This document shows positions 5,795 to 12,959 of a DNA stretch of 13,356 nt, piece by piece. The position numbers and the translations under genes were made by a program. Position 1 is the stretch's first letter. Each line of letters starts with the position of its first letter. Source of the stretch: Acidobacteriota bacterium (GTDB taxonomy: Bacteria; Acidobacteriota; Vicinamibacteria; Vicinamibacterales; JAKQTR01); assembly GCA_026393735.1 (NCBI GenBank), contig JAPKZP010000111.1, positions 1 through 13,356 on the forward strand, written 5' to 3'. Under the pieces are notes generated by a model. It had not been told where the DNA came from. It was given only the letters and a program-made list of their open reading frames with translations, and did no database searches.

Positions 5795-6444
5795 CGCTTC
5801 AGGAACGGGTTGGTGTGGCGTTCGTCGCCCACGGTCGTGTCCGGACCGTGACCCGGATGTACGATCGCGTCGTCACCGAACTCGAAGACCACGTTGCGGA
5901 TCGACGACAGCAGCGTGTCGTAATCCCCGCCCGGCAAGTCCGTCCGCCCGATCGATCCCGCGAACAGCGTGTCGCCCGCGAAGACGTGCGCAGGCCCGGC
6001 GTGGATCCGTGGTGTCGAGGCCGTGACCAGCAGGCACACGCCGCCCGGGCTGTGTCCGGGCGTGTGGTGGACGTCCACCACGTAGCGGCCCACCGTCATC
6101 CGCTGATTCGGTTCGTAGAAGAAGTCCGGCGGCGGCGGTTGCTCGAGCGTGTACCCGAAGAACTCGCCCTGCTCGACGGCCGAATTGTAGAGGAACAGGT
6201 CGTCGCGATGGACGCCGATGGGCGCTCCCGTCGCGCGCTTCGCCTCGGCCACGCCGCTCACGTGGTCCATGTGCGCGTGGGTCAGCAGGATGTGCCGGAC
6301 CGCGAGATGTTCCTTGCGGATCACGTCGATAAGTTCCGCAATTTCGTCTCCCGGATCGATCAGGATCGCCTCCCGCGTGTCCTCGCACGCGGCGACGAAT
6401 CCGTTCTTGTAGAAGGGCGAGGCAGCGCGGGTGTGGAGGATCAT
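5791..6444 (-). CDS. MBL-fold metallo-hydrolase (glyoxalase II-like)
   Basis: This 217-residue protein has the full dinuclear metal site of the metallo-beta-lactamase fold. The ligands are THAHMDH with His56, His58, Asp60 and His61, then HTPGHSPGG with His131, FAGDTLF with Asp158, and HPGHGPDT with His199. GSIGRTDLPGGDYDTL at 163-178 is typical of the small glyoxalase II-like hydrolases. Such proteins act on S-acyl glutathione-type thioesters, persulfides or unknown esters. The long C-terminal domain of true glyoxalase II is absent, so the substrate should be left open. The start ATG 6444 matches the family N-terminus. A GATAAT lies upstream on the same strand. The gene is transcribed divergently from the dehydratase gene, and its stop overlaps the FHA stop. 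Confidence 0.87.
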   Translation of the reverse strand: MILHTRAASPFYKNGFVAACEDTREAILIDPGDEIAELIDVIRKEHLAVRHILLTHAHMDHVSGVAEAKRATGAPIGVHRDDLFLYNSAVEQGEFFGYTLEQPPPPDFFYEPNQRMTVGRYVVDVHHTPGHSPGGVCLLVTASTPRIHAGPAHVFAGDTLFAGSIGRTDLPGGDYDTLLSSIRNVVFEFGDDAIVHPGHGPDTTVGDERHTNPFLKR

Positions 6445-6477
6445 GCGAAACAGTCCGCCAACAGTAAAGCTGATTTC

Positions 6478-6483
6478 ATTATC
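6478..6483 (-). promoter_or_regulatory. Possible -10 element for the MBL-fold gene
   Basis: GATAAT on the minus strand matches the consensus at 5 of 6 positions within an AT-richer 76-bp divergent gap (6445-6520). It would give a leader of about 27 bases. The hexamer 17 bp upstream (TCGGGT) is a poor -35. Confidence 0.3.
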
Positions 6484-6508
6484 TGCGGAAAGAGTCTTCC
6501 ACCCGAAC

Positions 6509-6514
6509 TAAGAT
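6509..6514 (+). promoter_or_regulatory. Possible -10 element giving a leaderless dehydratase mRNA
   Basis: TAAGAT occupies exactly -12 to -7 relative to the GTG start at 6521, so transcription could begin at the start codon. No Shine-Dalgarno is visible. The match to consensus is only 4 of 6 and no -35 is evident. Confidence 0.3.
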
Positions 6515-6520
6515 TTCCCC

Positions 6521-7492
6521 GTGCACCTGACCGACGTTCTTGCCGCGCGCCGGCGGATCGAGCCTTATGTATGGCGCACGCCGCTCGTCGATTCGCCGTG
6601 GCTGTCCGCTTGTGCGGGCGCAACTGTCAGGCTGAAACTCGAGTCGCTGCAGGTCACCCACTCGTTCAAGGCCCGTGGGGCGGTGAACGCGGCGGTGGCG
6701 CTCGTGGCGCGCGCGTCCGCGGGGGGCGACCGCGCGAGGTCCCTCGTCACCGCATCCGCAGGCAATCACGGCCGGGCGCTCGCCTATGCAGCCGAGCGGC
6801 TGGACTTGCGGCTGGTGGTGTTCACCCCGCGCGGGGCGCCGCGCGCGAAACTCGATCACATTACGCACCACGGCGCGGATCTGCGGGCGGAGGCCGCAAC
6901 CTACGAGGAGGCCGAACGTCTTGCCAAGGCGTACGCCGCCGCGGAGCGAGTGACCTACGTCTCGCCGTACAGTCATCCGGACGTCGTTGCCGGAGCTGCG
7001 ACCGTTGCGCTGGAGATTCTCGAGGACTGGCCCGAGGTGGACACGATCCTCACGTCGGTGGGCGGAGGCGGCCTGGTGAGCGGCGTCGCGATGGCGGCAA
7101 AGGCTATGTCGAATCGGGTCGAAGTGATCGGCGTGGAAGCCGAGGCATCGCCGGCGTTCTCGACGTCGCTCCGCGCGGGCGCGATCACCGAGGTGCACGT
7201 CGGGCCGACGATCGCCGACGGGCTGGCCGGCAACATGGACCCGGAGACCATCACGTTCGACTTCGTGCAGCGATTCGTCGATCGCGTGGTCCTCGCGTCA
7301 GAGCGGGCGATTGAGGACGCGGTGCGAGACCTCGTGACCCGCGAGCATCTGGTTGCGGAGGGAGCGGGCGCCACGGCCGTCGCTTGGCTCGCCGGCGGCC
7401 CCGGCCTCGGCCTCGAAGGTCAGAATGTGGCGGTTGTGATCTCCGGGTCGAACATCGACGCCGCCAGGCTGGCGGCCCTGCTGTCGAACTAG
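6521..7492 (+). CDS. PLP-dependent threonine/serine dehydratase
   Basis: This 323-residue fold-type II PLP enzyme is predicted to deaminate threonine (or serine) to 2-oxobutyrate (or pyruvate) and ammonia. The Schiff-base lysine is Lys50 in THSFKARGA. SAGNHG at 79-84 holds the substrate carboxylate, and the glycine loop SVGGGGLVSG at 179-188 binds the PLP phosphate. VVISGSN near 305-311 supplies the serine facing the PLP ring nitrogen. There is no C-terminal ACT domain, so it resembles the short catabolic or biodegradative form rather than the long feedback-controlled IlvA. Serine racemase and threo-3-hydroxyaspartate ammonia-lyase share this architecture and cannot be excluded. The start is GTG with no Shine-Dalgarno, and the stop shares CTAG with the convergent kinase-like gene. 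Confidence 0.85.
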   Translation: MHLTDVLAARRRIEPYVWRTPLVDSPWLSACAGATVRLKLESLQVTHSFKARGAVNAAVALVARASAGGDRARSLVTASAGNHGRALAYAAERLDLRLVVFTPRGAPRAKLDHITHHGADLRAEAATYEEAERLAKAYAAAERVTYVSPYSHPDVVAGAATVALEILEDWPEVDTILTSVGGGGLVSGVAMAAKAMSNRVEVIGVEAEASPAFSTSLRAGAITEVHVGPTIADGLAGNMDPETITFDFVQRFVDRVVLASERAIEDAVRDLVTREHLVAEGAGATAVAWLAGGPGLGLEGQNVAVVISGSNIDAARLAALLSN

Positions 7493-10041
7493 AACCCTTC
7501 GAGGATCTTCGCCGTCTCGGCGCGAACACGCGCGAGAGCCGTATCGAGCCTGCCGATCGCCGTTCGCATCTCGGGATCCTGCGTGACGTTGCTCCACGGG
7601 AAGATGCGCTGCCGGAGCCCGGCGCTGCCGCTGAGGACGCCGTTCACGGAGCCCCACATCCGGATGCCGTCGTCGGAGGACGCCGCGCGGGCGATCCACG
7701 TGGCCGCGCGCGGCGCGTCGTTGACGGAGGCCGCAGCCAACGCCGCGCAGCGCGTCCAGGCCATCTGCATGCCGGAGCTTTCGGCATCGGCCAGAAGAGG
7801 CGTGGCGATGCGGAGGGCTTCGGCCCGCTCGCCGGCCTGGTAGCGCACGGCGGCGGTTATCGCTTTCGCTTCGCACGCCGCCGGGTACAGCCGGGTCAGG
7901 GCCGCGAGGATTCCAGCCGCGTCGGCGGCACGTCCTTCGGTCCGCAGCGCCACGGCGCGCAGGATCGTCACCGGCGGGAAGTCGTACGGCGTGCGGCCGA
8001 TCAGTCCCGCCAGGCTCTCTTTGCCGGCCGGTTGCGCCAGCTTGATCCGGAGCCGCAGGGCTTCCCACCACGGCAGGGAGGGCGCGAGCGCCTGTCCACG
8101 GGCGGATTCTACGAGCGCCTCGCTGAACTCGCCGAGCGCGATGTTGTCTTCGGCCAGCTGGTAGTGCGCCCGCGCGAGGCGCGGATCGAGTTCGACCGCC
8201 TTCCGCGCGAAGCGCACCGCCCGCGCAGGTTCGAATTCGCGCAGCACGTCCGCAAGGGCGAGGTACGCAGCGGTGTAGGACCGGTCGATCTCGATGGCTC
8301 GCCTGAGGTGGTTGACCGCCTCCCGGACCGTCCTCGCCGCGAGCCCCATGGCGAGCTGGGTCGAAGGCAGATCCGGATCGGTGGTCGACGCGGCTTCGGC
8401 GGCTTCGCGCATGCGGGACTGAACGTCGGCGAGTGCCACCCGCCCGTCGAATGCCGCGTTGGTATAGAGCGCCTCGACGAGCCCCGTGTGGGCCTCGAGC
8501 AGACTGGGGTCAGCGGTGATGCTGTTCTCGAAGAGCTGCGCCGCGCGGCTCGGGTCGTTGGCCGCGAGGGCGTCGCGGGCCTGCAGGTACAGGTCGTACG
8601 CAACCGGGTCCACGAGGCGAAGCGACGTGCGCCCCGGCTGGGCACCGAATGGCGCGCCGATGCGCATCCACTCCCCAAGATCGCGCGCGATTCGCGCCTG
8701 GATTGCGATGACGTCCTCTGTGGCGCCCGTGTAGCTGCGCGTCCAGATGACACGTCCCTCGCGCCCGTCGGTCAGCCTGACGTCGATGCGCAGCGCCTTC
8801 CATTCGTCGTCCGACGGGGCGAGCGCTCCCGTGAGCGCGAGGGTGGCGCGAACGTCTGCGGCAACGCTCGCCGGGGTCCTGCCGGCGAAGGCACGAATGG
8901 TGGAGCGCCCGATCACGGTGAGGCCCGGCACTTGACCCAGTTGGCGTGCCAGCTCGTCGGCGAAACCTGCACCGTAGTAGGGTCGCGACACGTCGGCGCC
9001 CGTCACCTGGAAGGGCAGGACGACCACCACAGGATCGGGCTGGCCGCCGAAACGGCCCTGCCACGCCTGCCGCAGCTGGTCCTCCCACTGCCATCCCGCG
9101 ACACCGATGGCTGCGACGAGCAATGCGCCCAGCGCGGCGATGCGCCATGGCGAGCGTCGCACCGGAACCCGGAGGAGTTTCGGATCGACGTTCATGTCGC
9201 GGCCGTGCTCGATCGACGCGGCGGTCCGCAGGTCCGACGCGATCGCGGCCGCATTCTGGTAGCGCTCGTCCGGGTTCTTGGCGAGGGCGCGCATCACGAC
9301 GGCGTCGAGGGCCTCAGGCACGTCGGCATTGAGCTGGCTGGGCGCGGCCGGACTGGTCTGCAGGACCCTGACGCCGGCGTCGCCCGGTTTCGCAGACGCG
9401 AACGGCGAGAATCCCGTCAGCATGTCGTAGAGCAGGACGCCCAGCGCGAAAAGGTCCGCGCGGTGATCGGAGGGCTGCCCGAGCAGTTGCTCGGGCGCCA
9501 TGCTCGCCACGGCATCGTGGCCGAGCATTCCGTTTCCCGATGCCAGCCGCTCAGCCGTCACGCTCGGGCCATCTTCGCGTGTCCAGGCGCTGAGGCCGAA
9601 ATCGAGGACCTTCGCGTGTCCCTTGGGCGTGACGATGACACTCGTCGGAGTCAGCGCCCCATGGACGAGGTCCGCTGAGTGGGCCTCGGCCAGCGCGTCG
9701 GCTATCTGCGAACCCAGGTCGAGGGCGCGGCGGATGTTGAGCGGGGATCCATGGGTCAAGGCCGGCAGCGTGTCGCCGGGCACGAACTCATAGACGAGGT
9801 AGATTGAACCTCTGTGCTCGCCGACTTCGAAGAGCGTCGCGACGTGCGGGTGCGACAGCGCCGTGTACGAGTGGATCACGTCGATGGCCCGCGCCCGCTG
9901 CAGCGGGTCGGACAGCGCCGGCGAAAGCAGGCGGATCGCGACCGTGCGCCCGACCCTCGTGTCGCGGGCGCGGTAGACGGTGCTGTGGCCACCGCTTCCG
10001 ATCAGACCGAGAATGTCGAAGTGCCCGATCGACTCGCTCAT
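7489..10041 (-). CDS. Membrane Ser/Thr kinase-like protein (predicted pseudokinase) with TolB-like and TPR regions
   Basis: This 850-residue protein has a Hanks-type kinase fold at residues about 8-275, one membrane segment at about 301-316 (IAALGALLVAAIGVAG), a TolB-like region at about 337-460 (VVVVLPFQVTGAD, then FADELARQLG) and TPR-like helices from about 480 to beyond 700. The glycine loop GSGGHSTV (15-22), DFG (147-149), APE (182-184) and the subdomain IX Asp196 are present. However, the VAIK lysine is Arg37 and the HRDLKPxN loop reads HGALTPTS (127-134), so catalytic Asp, Lys and Asn are all replaced. I therefore predict little or no phosphotransfer, with the fold kept as a nucleotide- or protein-sensing module. 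The outward C-terminal part would be periplasmic if the kinase is cytoplasmic. The gene ends in a shared CTAG with the dehydratase gene. Confidence 0.88.
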   Translation of the reverse strand: MSESIGHFDILGLIGSGGHSTVYRARDTRVGRTVAIRLLSPALSDPLQRARAIDVIHSYTALSHPHVATLFEVGEHRGSIYLVYEFVPGDTLPALTHGSPLNIRRALDLGSQIADALAEAHSADLVHGALTPTSVIVTPKGHAKVLDFGLSAWTREDGPSVTAERLASGNGMLGHDAVASMAPEQLLGQPSDHRADLFALGVLLYDMLTGFSPFASAKPGDAGVRVLQTSPAAPSQLNADVPEALDAVVMRALAKNPDERYQNAAAIASDLRTAASIEHGRDMNVDPKLLRVPVRRSPWRIAALGALLVAAIGVAGWQWEDQLRQAWQGRFGGQPDPVVVVLPFQVTGADVSRPYYGAGFADELARQLGQVPGLTVIGRSTIRAFAGRTPASVAADVRATLALTGALAPSDDEWKALRIDVRLTDGREGRVIWTRSYTGATEDVIAIQARIARDLGEWMRIGAPFGAQPGRTSLRLVDPVAYDLYLQARDALAANDPSRAAQLFENSITADPSLLEAHTGLVEALYTNAAFDGRVALADVQSRMREAAEAASTTDPDLPSTQLAMGLAARTVREAVNHLRRAIEIDRSYTAAYLALADVLREFEPARAVRFARKAVELDPRLARAHYQLAEDNIALGEFSEALVESARGQALAPSLPWWEALRLRIKLAQPAGKESLAGLIGRTPYDFPPVTILRAVALRTEGRAADAAGILAALTRLYPAACEAKAITAAVRYQAGERAEALRIATPLLADAESSGMQMAWTRCAALAAASVNDAPRAATWIARAASSDDGIRMWGSVNGVLSGSAGLRQRIFPWSNVTQDPEMRTAIGRLDTALARVRAETAKILEGF

Positions 10042-10052
10042 GGAAATCCGCG

Positions 10053-10058
10053 ACTATA
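10053..10058 (-). promoter_or_regulatory. Predicted -10 element for the kinase-like gene
   Basis: TATAGT on the minus strand matches the -10 consensus at 5 of 6 positions and lies 11 bases before ATG 10041. This gives a leader of about 5 bases and leaves no room for a Shine-Dalgarno. No good -35 hexamer is seen at 16-18 bp. Confidence 0.45.
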
Positions 10059-10108
10059 CTACAACGGGTTCCAGGACGTGGTTGACGCGGGGCGTGCCGG
10101 CCGCAGAT

Positions 10109-10144
10109 GCCTCCTGGGAGGCCACGCGCCGGGGCGTCCGGCGC
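10109..10144 (+). promoter_or_regulatory. Two adjacent GC-rich inverted repeats upstream of the MFS gene
   Basis: The first is GCCTCCTGGGAGGC (10109-10122), which can fold as a 5-bp stem with a CTGG loop or act as a near-perfect palindrome. The second is GCGCCGG (10126-10132), loop GGCGT, CCGGCGC (10138-10144), a perfect 7-bp stem with a 5-base loop. Neither is followed by a T-run, so they are not ordinary terminators. They sit in the 170-bp divergent gap between the kinase-like and MFS genes and could be operator sites or a structured mRNA leader. No protein-coding gene is seen in the gap. Confidence 0.45.
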
Positions 10145-10211
10145 ACCCATGGTGGGCGCTGTCCTGTGTTATCGGTCGAATTCCGGTCCAGCCGTAGGCC
10201 ATCCTGCTGAC

Positions 10212-11459
10212 GTGAATCCCTATCGCGCGCTACTCACCGGGAACCGCAACTACAGGCTCCTCTGGTTCGGCCAGATTGTCAGCCAGCTCGGGGACTGGTT
10301 CAATTCGGTCGCGATCTATGCGCTGCTGCTCGAACTGACCGGTTCCGCGACGTCGGTGGCGCTGATGATCATCGTGCAGTTCCTGCCCATTGCCGTCATC
10401 GGCCCCGTGGCCGGCGTCGTCGTGGATCGCGTGGACCGGCGACGGCTGATGATCGCAGCGGACGTCCTGCGCGGATGTGTGGTCCTGCTGCTGCTCCTGG
10501 TCCGGAGAGCGGATCAGGTGTGGCTCGTCTACCTGGTGATGGGCGTTGCGGTGTCGGCGACCGCGTTCTTCGAGCCGGCCAGGACGGCGGCGATTCCAAA
10601 CGTGACGTCGAAGGCCGAGTTGCTGACGGCCAACGCGCTGTCGAGCGCGACGTGGTCGGCCATGCTGGCCATCGGCGCCGGAGCGGGTGGCGTGGTGACA
10701 GCGTTGCTGGGACGCGAGACGGCGTTTCTGGTGAACGCGGTGTCGTTCTTCGCGTCGGCCGTCATCCTCGCCCGCACCGATTTCGTGGCCACGCCGCCGG
10801 AGATCAAACGGCCGACCGGCCTTGGGTCGCTCACCGGGATCGCGGACCTCGTCGAGGGAATACGGTACGTGCGCTCCGACCGTCACGTGGCGGCACTGAT
10901 GCTGGTCAAGGCCGGCTGGGGCATGGCCGGCGGCGTGCTGCTGCTCATGGCCGTAATGGGTGAGCGCGTGTTCCCTGTCGGCGGGAGCGCCGCCGCGGGC
11001 ATCGGCGTGCTCTACGCGGCGAGGGGCTTCGGCGCGGGCGTCGGGCCGATTCTCGCGCGGGCGTGGCTTGGACAGCAACCCGAGCAGATGCGCCGCGCGA
11101 TTGCGCCGTCCTACCTTCTCGTGGCGGTGTTCTACCTGATGCTGGGATGGTCTGCGAACCTGCTGACGGCCAGCATTGCCGTGATCGGGGCCCACGCGGC
11201 CGGATCGGTGCTGTGGGTGTTCAGCACCGTGCTCCTGCAGATGAGCGTGCCGGACCGGTATCGCGGGCGCGTGTTCTCGGCCGAACTGGCCCTGCTGATG
11301 ATCATCTCGGCGCTCTCGAGCTATGCGTGCGGATACGCCCTCGATGCGTGGAAGCTCTCGCCGTTCTTCCTGACGCGCGTCCTGGGCGTGCTCTTCATCA
11401 TGCCGGCACTCGGATGGCTGGCTATCGAACGGTGGCACCTGGGCCCGCACAGAGCCTGA
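10212..11459 (+). CDS. MFS transporter (drug/siderophore exporter-like)
   Basis: This 415-residue integral membrane protein of the major facilitator superfamily has about 10-12 hydrophobic segments spread over its length. NYRLLWFGQIVSQLGDWF (13-30) and the cytoplasmic loop motif GPVAGVVVDRVDRRRLM (64-80) are typical of the EntS-like/MFS_3 exporter branch. Longer hydrophobic runs follow, for example around 85-95, 100-115 and the last 100 residues. The GTG at 10212 is chosen because the family begins about 10 residues before this loop. An upstream in-frame ATG at 10107 would add 35 residues encoded by the hairpin region and is unlikely. No Shine-Dalgarno is visible. The exported substrate cannot be read from sequence, and the neighbours give no strong clue. 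Confidence 0.88.
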   Translation: MNPYRALLTGNRNYRLLWFGQIVSQLGDWFNSVAIYALLLELTGSATSVALMIIVQFLPIAVIGPVAGVVVDRVDRRRLMIAADVLRGCVVLLLLLVRRADQVWLVYLVMGVAVSATAFFEPARTAAIPNVTSKAELLTANALSSATWSAMLAIGAGAGGVVTALLGRETAFLVNAVSFFASAVILARTDFVATPPEIKRPTGLGSLTGIADLVEGIRYVRSDRHVAALMLVKAGWGMAGGVLLLMAVMGERVFPVGGSAAAGIGVLYAARGFGAGVGPILARAWLGQQPEQMRRAIAPSYLLVAVFYLMLGWSANLLTASIAVIGAHAAGSVLWVFSTVLLQMSVPDRYRGRVFSAELALLMIISALSSYACGYALDAWKLSPFFLTRVLGVLFIMPALGWLAIERWHLGPHRA

Positions 11460-11467
11460 ACGGCGCA

Positions 11468-11480
11468 CCCCGCCGCGGGG
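11468..11480. terminator. Possible short bidirectional terminator hairpin
   Basis: CCCCG, loop CCG, CGGGG forms a 5-bp GC stem in the 24-bp gap between the convergent MFS and sigma-factor stops. The flanking CTCTT is only weakly T-rich, so termination strength is doubtful. It is the only convergent junction in the window with a hairpin between the genes. Confidence 0.3.
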
Positions 11481-11483
11481 CTC

Positions 11484-12131
11484 TTACGCGAAGCTGCGCT
11501 CGGTCATCTGACGGTGGAGCGAGAGGCCGGTCGCGAACTCCGCCAGCCGGTCCCGCAGAAAGAGCCGTCCGCGGTGCAGACGCGACTTCAGCGTCTGCTC
11601 TTTGATGCCGAGGCGCGAGCTGGCTTCCTCGGTCGACAGGCCGTGCATGTCGCGAAGAATGACCGGCGTGCGGTAGATCTCCGGCATGTCTTTGAGGGCC
11701 ACGGCCAGCTTCGTTCGCAACTGCGAGCGCAGCACCGCTTCGTCGCCAAGCGACGACCAGTCCGCGGGCTCGCGCCGTACCCGGCCGCCGTTTTCCTCGA
11801 CGTCAGCCAGCAGGTCCTGTTCTCGAACCTCGTAGCGCTGCATCGTCTTCTGGCCGCGCAGCCGGGACATCACCGTGTTGAACGTAATCCGGTAGATCCA
11901 GGACGACAGCGCTGCGTCGCCGCGGAACGCGTCGATCTTGCGGTAGACCTTCAGGAGGACGTCCTGCGCCACTTCTTCGGCGTCTTCGGGATTCTTGACG
12001 TAGCGCAACGCCAGCTGCTGGATGCGTGAACGATAGATGGCGTCCAGGTCGGCCACGGCCGATTCGTCCCGGGCCCGGAGACGGGCAACCAGCGCTTCAT
12101 CGGGACGCGAATACTGCGAAAGGGCTTCCAT
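11484..12131 (-). CDS. ECF-family RNA polymerase sigma factor (RpoE-like)
   Basis: This 215-residue group 4 sigma factor lacks sigma-1 and sigma-3. Region 2 covers residues about 28-92, with DAEEVAQDVLLKVYRKIDAF (50-69) and the -10-reading stretch GDAALSSWIYRITFNTVMSRL (71-91). Region 4 covers about 135-195, with DMPEIYRTPVILRDMHGLST and the helix-turn-helix around SSRLGIKEQTLKSRLHRGR that reads the -35 box. It would direct RNA polymerase to a small stress or envelope regulon. The start ATG 12131 has AGAGGAA 8 bases upstream. No anti-sigma gene follows: the next gene downstream is the convergent MFS gene. Control could therefore act through an unlinked anti-sigma, transcription, or phosphorylation. 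The target regulon cannot be inferred. Confidence 0.9.
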   Translation of the reverse strand: MEALSQYSRPDEALVARLRARDESAVADLDAIYRSRIQQLALRYVKNPEDAEEVAQDVLLKVYRKIDAFRGDAALSSWIYRITFNTVMSRLRGQKTMQRYEVREQDLLADVEENGGRVRREPADWSSLGDEAVLRSQLRTKLAVALKDMPEIYRTPVILRDMHGLSTEEASSRLGIKEQTLKSRLHRGRLFLRDRLAEFATGLSLHRQMTERSFA

Positions 12132-12139
12132 GGGTCGGG

Positions 12140-12146
12140 TTCCTCT
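12140..12146 (-). promoter_or_regulatory. Ribosome binding site of the sigma-factor gene
   Basis: AGAGGAA on the minus strand lies 8 bases before ATG 12131. It is among the clearest Shine-Dalgarno sequences in a window where many genes lack one, and it fixes the start. Confidence 0.65.
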
Positions 12147-12154
12147 CTACGCTT

Positions 12155-12199
12155 GGGTTCACTTTCTTAGAACCCCACCCCGGTCGGCTTTATTCCGAC
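12155..12199. promoter_or_regulatory. Inverted repeats in the sigma-factor upstream region
   Basis: Two inverted repeats lie 24-68 bases before the sigma start. GGGTTC (12155-12160), a 9-base spacer and GAACCC (12170-12175) form a 6-bp dyad. GTCGG (12183-12187), a 7-base AT-rich spacer and CCGAC (12195-12199) form a 5-bp dyad. They may be an operator, part of the promoter, or an mRNA leader structure. I could not place a convincing -35/-10 pair. The rest of the 12132-12295 gap contains a 10-bp palindrome CAAGTACTTG (12274-12283) and a bulged stem at 12241-12263 downstream of lipB, without a clear T-run. Confidence 0.35.
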
Positions 12200-12295
12200 T
12201 TCTTTGGTCTTGTATTCGACGTCCGGCATCGTCCCACGCCTTGGCGCCAGACACCGGGCGCAACAAAAGCGTGCAAGTACTTGATTTTGAAGGAC

Positions 12296-12955
12296 CTAGC
12301 CCTGAACTTGGGTCCGGTCGAAGACGGCGCAGAAGTGGCTGATGAACCGGTCCTCAACCTCTGCAATGGGGACCTCCTTGCCGGTCAGGCGGCGGAGTGA
12401 CGTCACCCCGCGGTCCGAGATGCCGCAGGGCACGATGAGCTTGAAGAAATCGAGGTCGGTATTCACGTTGAAAGCGAATCCGTGGCTGGTCACCCACCGC
12501 TGGATGCGCACGCCGATCGCGCCGATCTTCTCCGCCTGGACCCACGCGCCTGTCAGGCCCTTGATGCGGCCCGCCTCGAACCCGTAGTCCCCGGTGACGC
12601 GGATCATCGTCTCTTCGAGGTCGCGCACGTAGCGGTGCACGTCGCAGCGGTCCGGCTTCAGGTTGAGGATGGGATACCCGACGATCTGGCCTGGCCCGTG
12701 ATACGTCACGTCGCCGCCGCGCCCGGTTTCGTGGACCTCGACGCCGAGTTCCGCCAGCCGCTGTGGCGTCGCCAGCACGTGCTGCCGGCTCTCCCCCGCC
12801 TTCACGCCGAGCGTCAGCACGTGCGGATGTTGCAACAGGAGCAGTTCGTCTTCGATCTCGTCGGCCGTCCGCCGCGCGACGGTCGCCCGCTGGATCTCCA
12901 GCCCCTCAGCGTAGCTGACCGTTCCGAGCCGGCGGACGACGAGCGCTCGGGGCAC
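12296..12955 (-). CDS. lipB: LipB, octanoyl-[ACP]:protein octanoyltransferase
   Basis: This 219-residue cytoplasmic enzyme moves octanoate from acyl carrier protein to the lipoyl-domain lysine of 2-oxoacid dehydrogenases and GcvH, the step before LipA inserts sulfur. The family signature GRGGDVTYHGPGQIVGYPIL is at about residues 78-97. The catalytic pair is Lys143 in EKIGAIGVR and Cys177 in VPCGISDRGVTSL. The length is typical. GTG 12955 is chosen because upstream in-frame codons lie inside the E2 gene, whose stop is 4 bp away. No Shine-Dalgarno is seen, so translation is probably coupled to E2. The location directly after an E2 gene fits its job, because E2 carries the lipoyl group that LipB helps to install. 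Confidence 0.93.
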   Translation of the reverse strand: MPRALVVRRLGTVSYAEGLEIQRATVARRTADEIEDELLLLQHPHVLTLGVKAGESRQHVLATPQRLAELGVEVHETGRGGDVTYHGPGQIVGYPILNLKPDRCDVHRYVRDLEETMIRVTGDYGFEAGRIKGLTGAWVQAEKIGAIGVRIQRWVTSHGFAFNVNTDLDFFKLIVPCGISDRGVTSLRRLTGKEVPIAEVEDRFISHFCAVFDRTQVQG

Positions 12956-12959
12956 CGCG

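Noticed and set aside
5815..7314. A 499-codon plus-strand frame across the MBL-fold gene and into the dehydratase gene
   Set aside because: It crosses two well-supported genes and a promoter gap in the wrong frame and shows no domain.
7384..9678. A 764-codon open frame on the plus strand opposite the kinase-like gene
   Set aside because: It lies antisense to a gene with clear domains. Its translation is rich in Arg, Gly and Ala with no recognisable domain, as expected from a high-GC shadow frame.
10107..10211. Upstream ATG adding 35 residues to the MFS transporter
   Set aside because: The added residues are encoded by the hairpin region and do not resemble the family; GTG 10212 gives the expected N-terminus.
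12183..12206. GTCGG/CCGAC stem followed by TTCTTT as a plus-strand terminator
   Set aside because: No plus-strand gene ends upstream within reach (the MFS gene ends over 700 bp earlier, behind the sigma gene), so I list it only as an inverted repeat.
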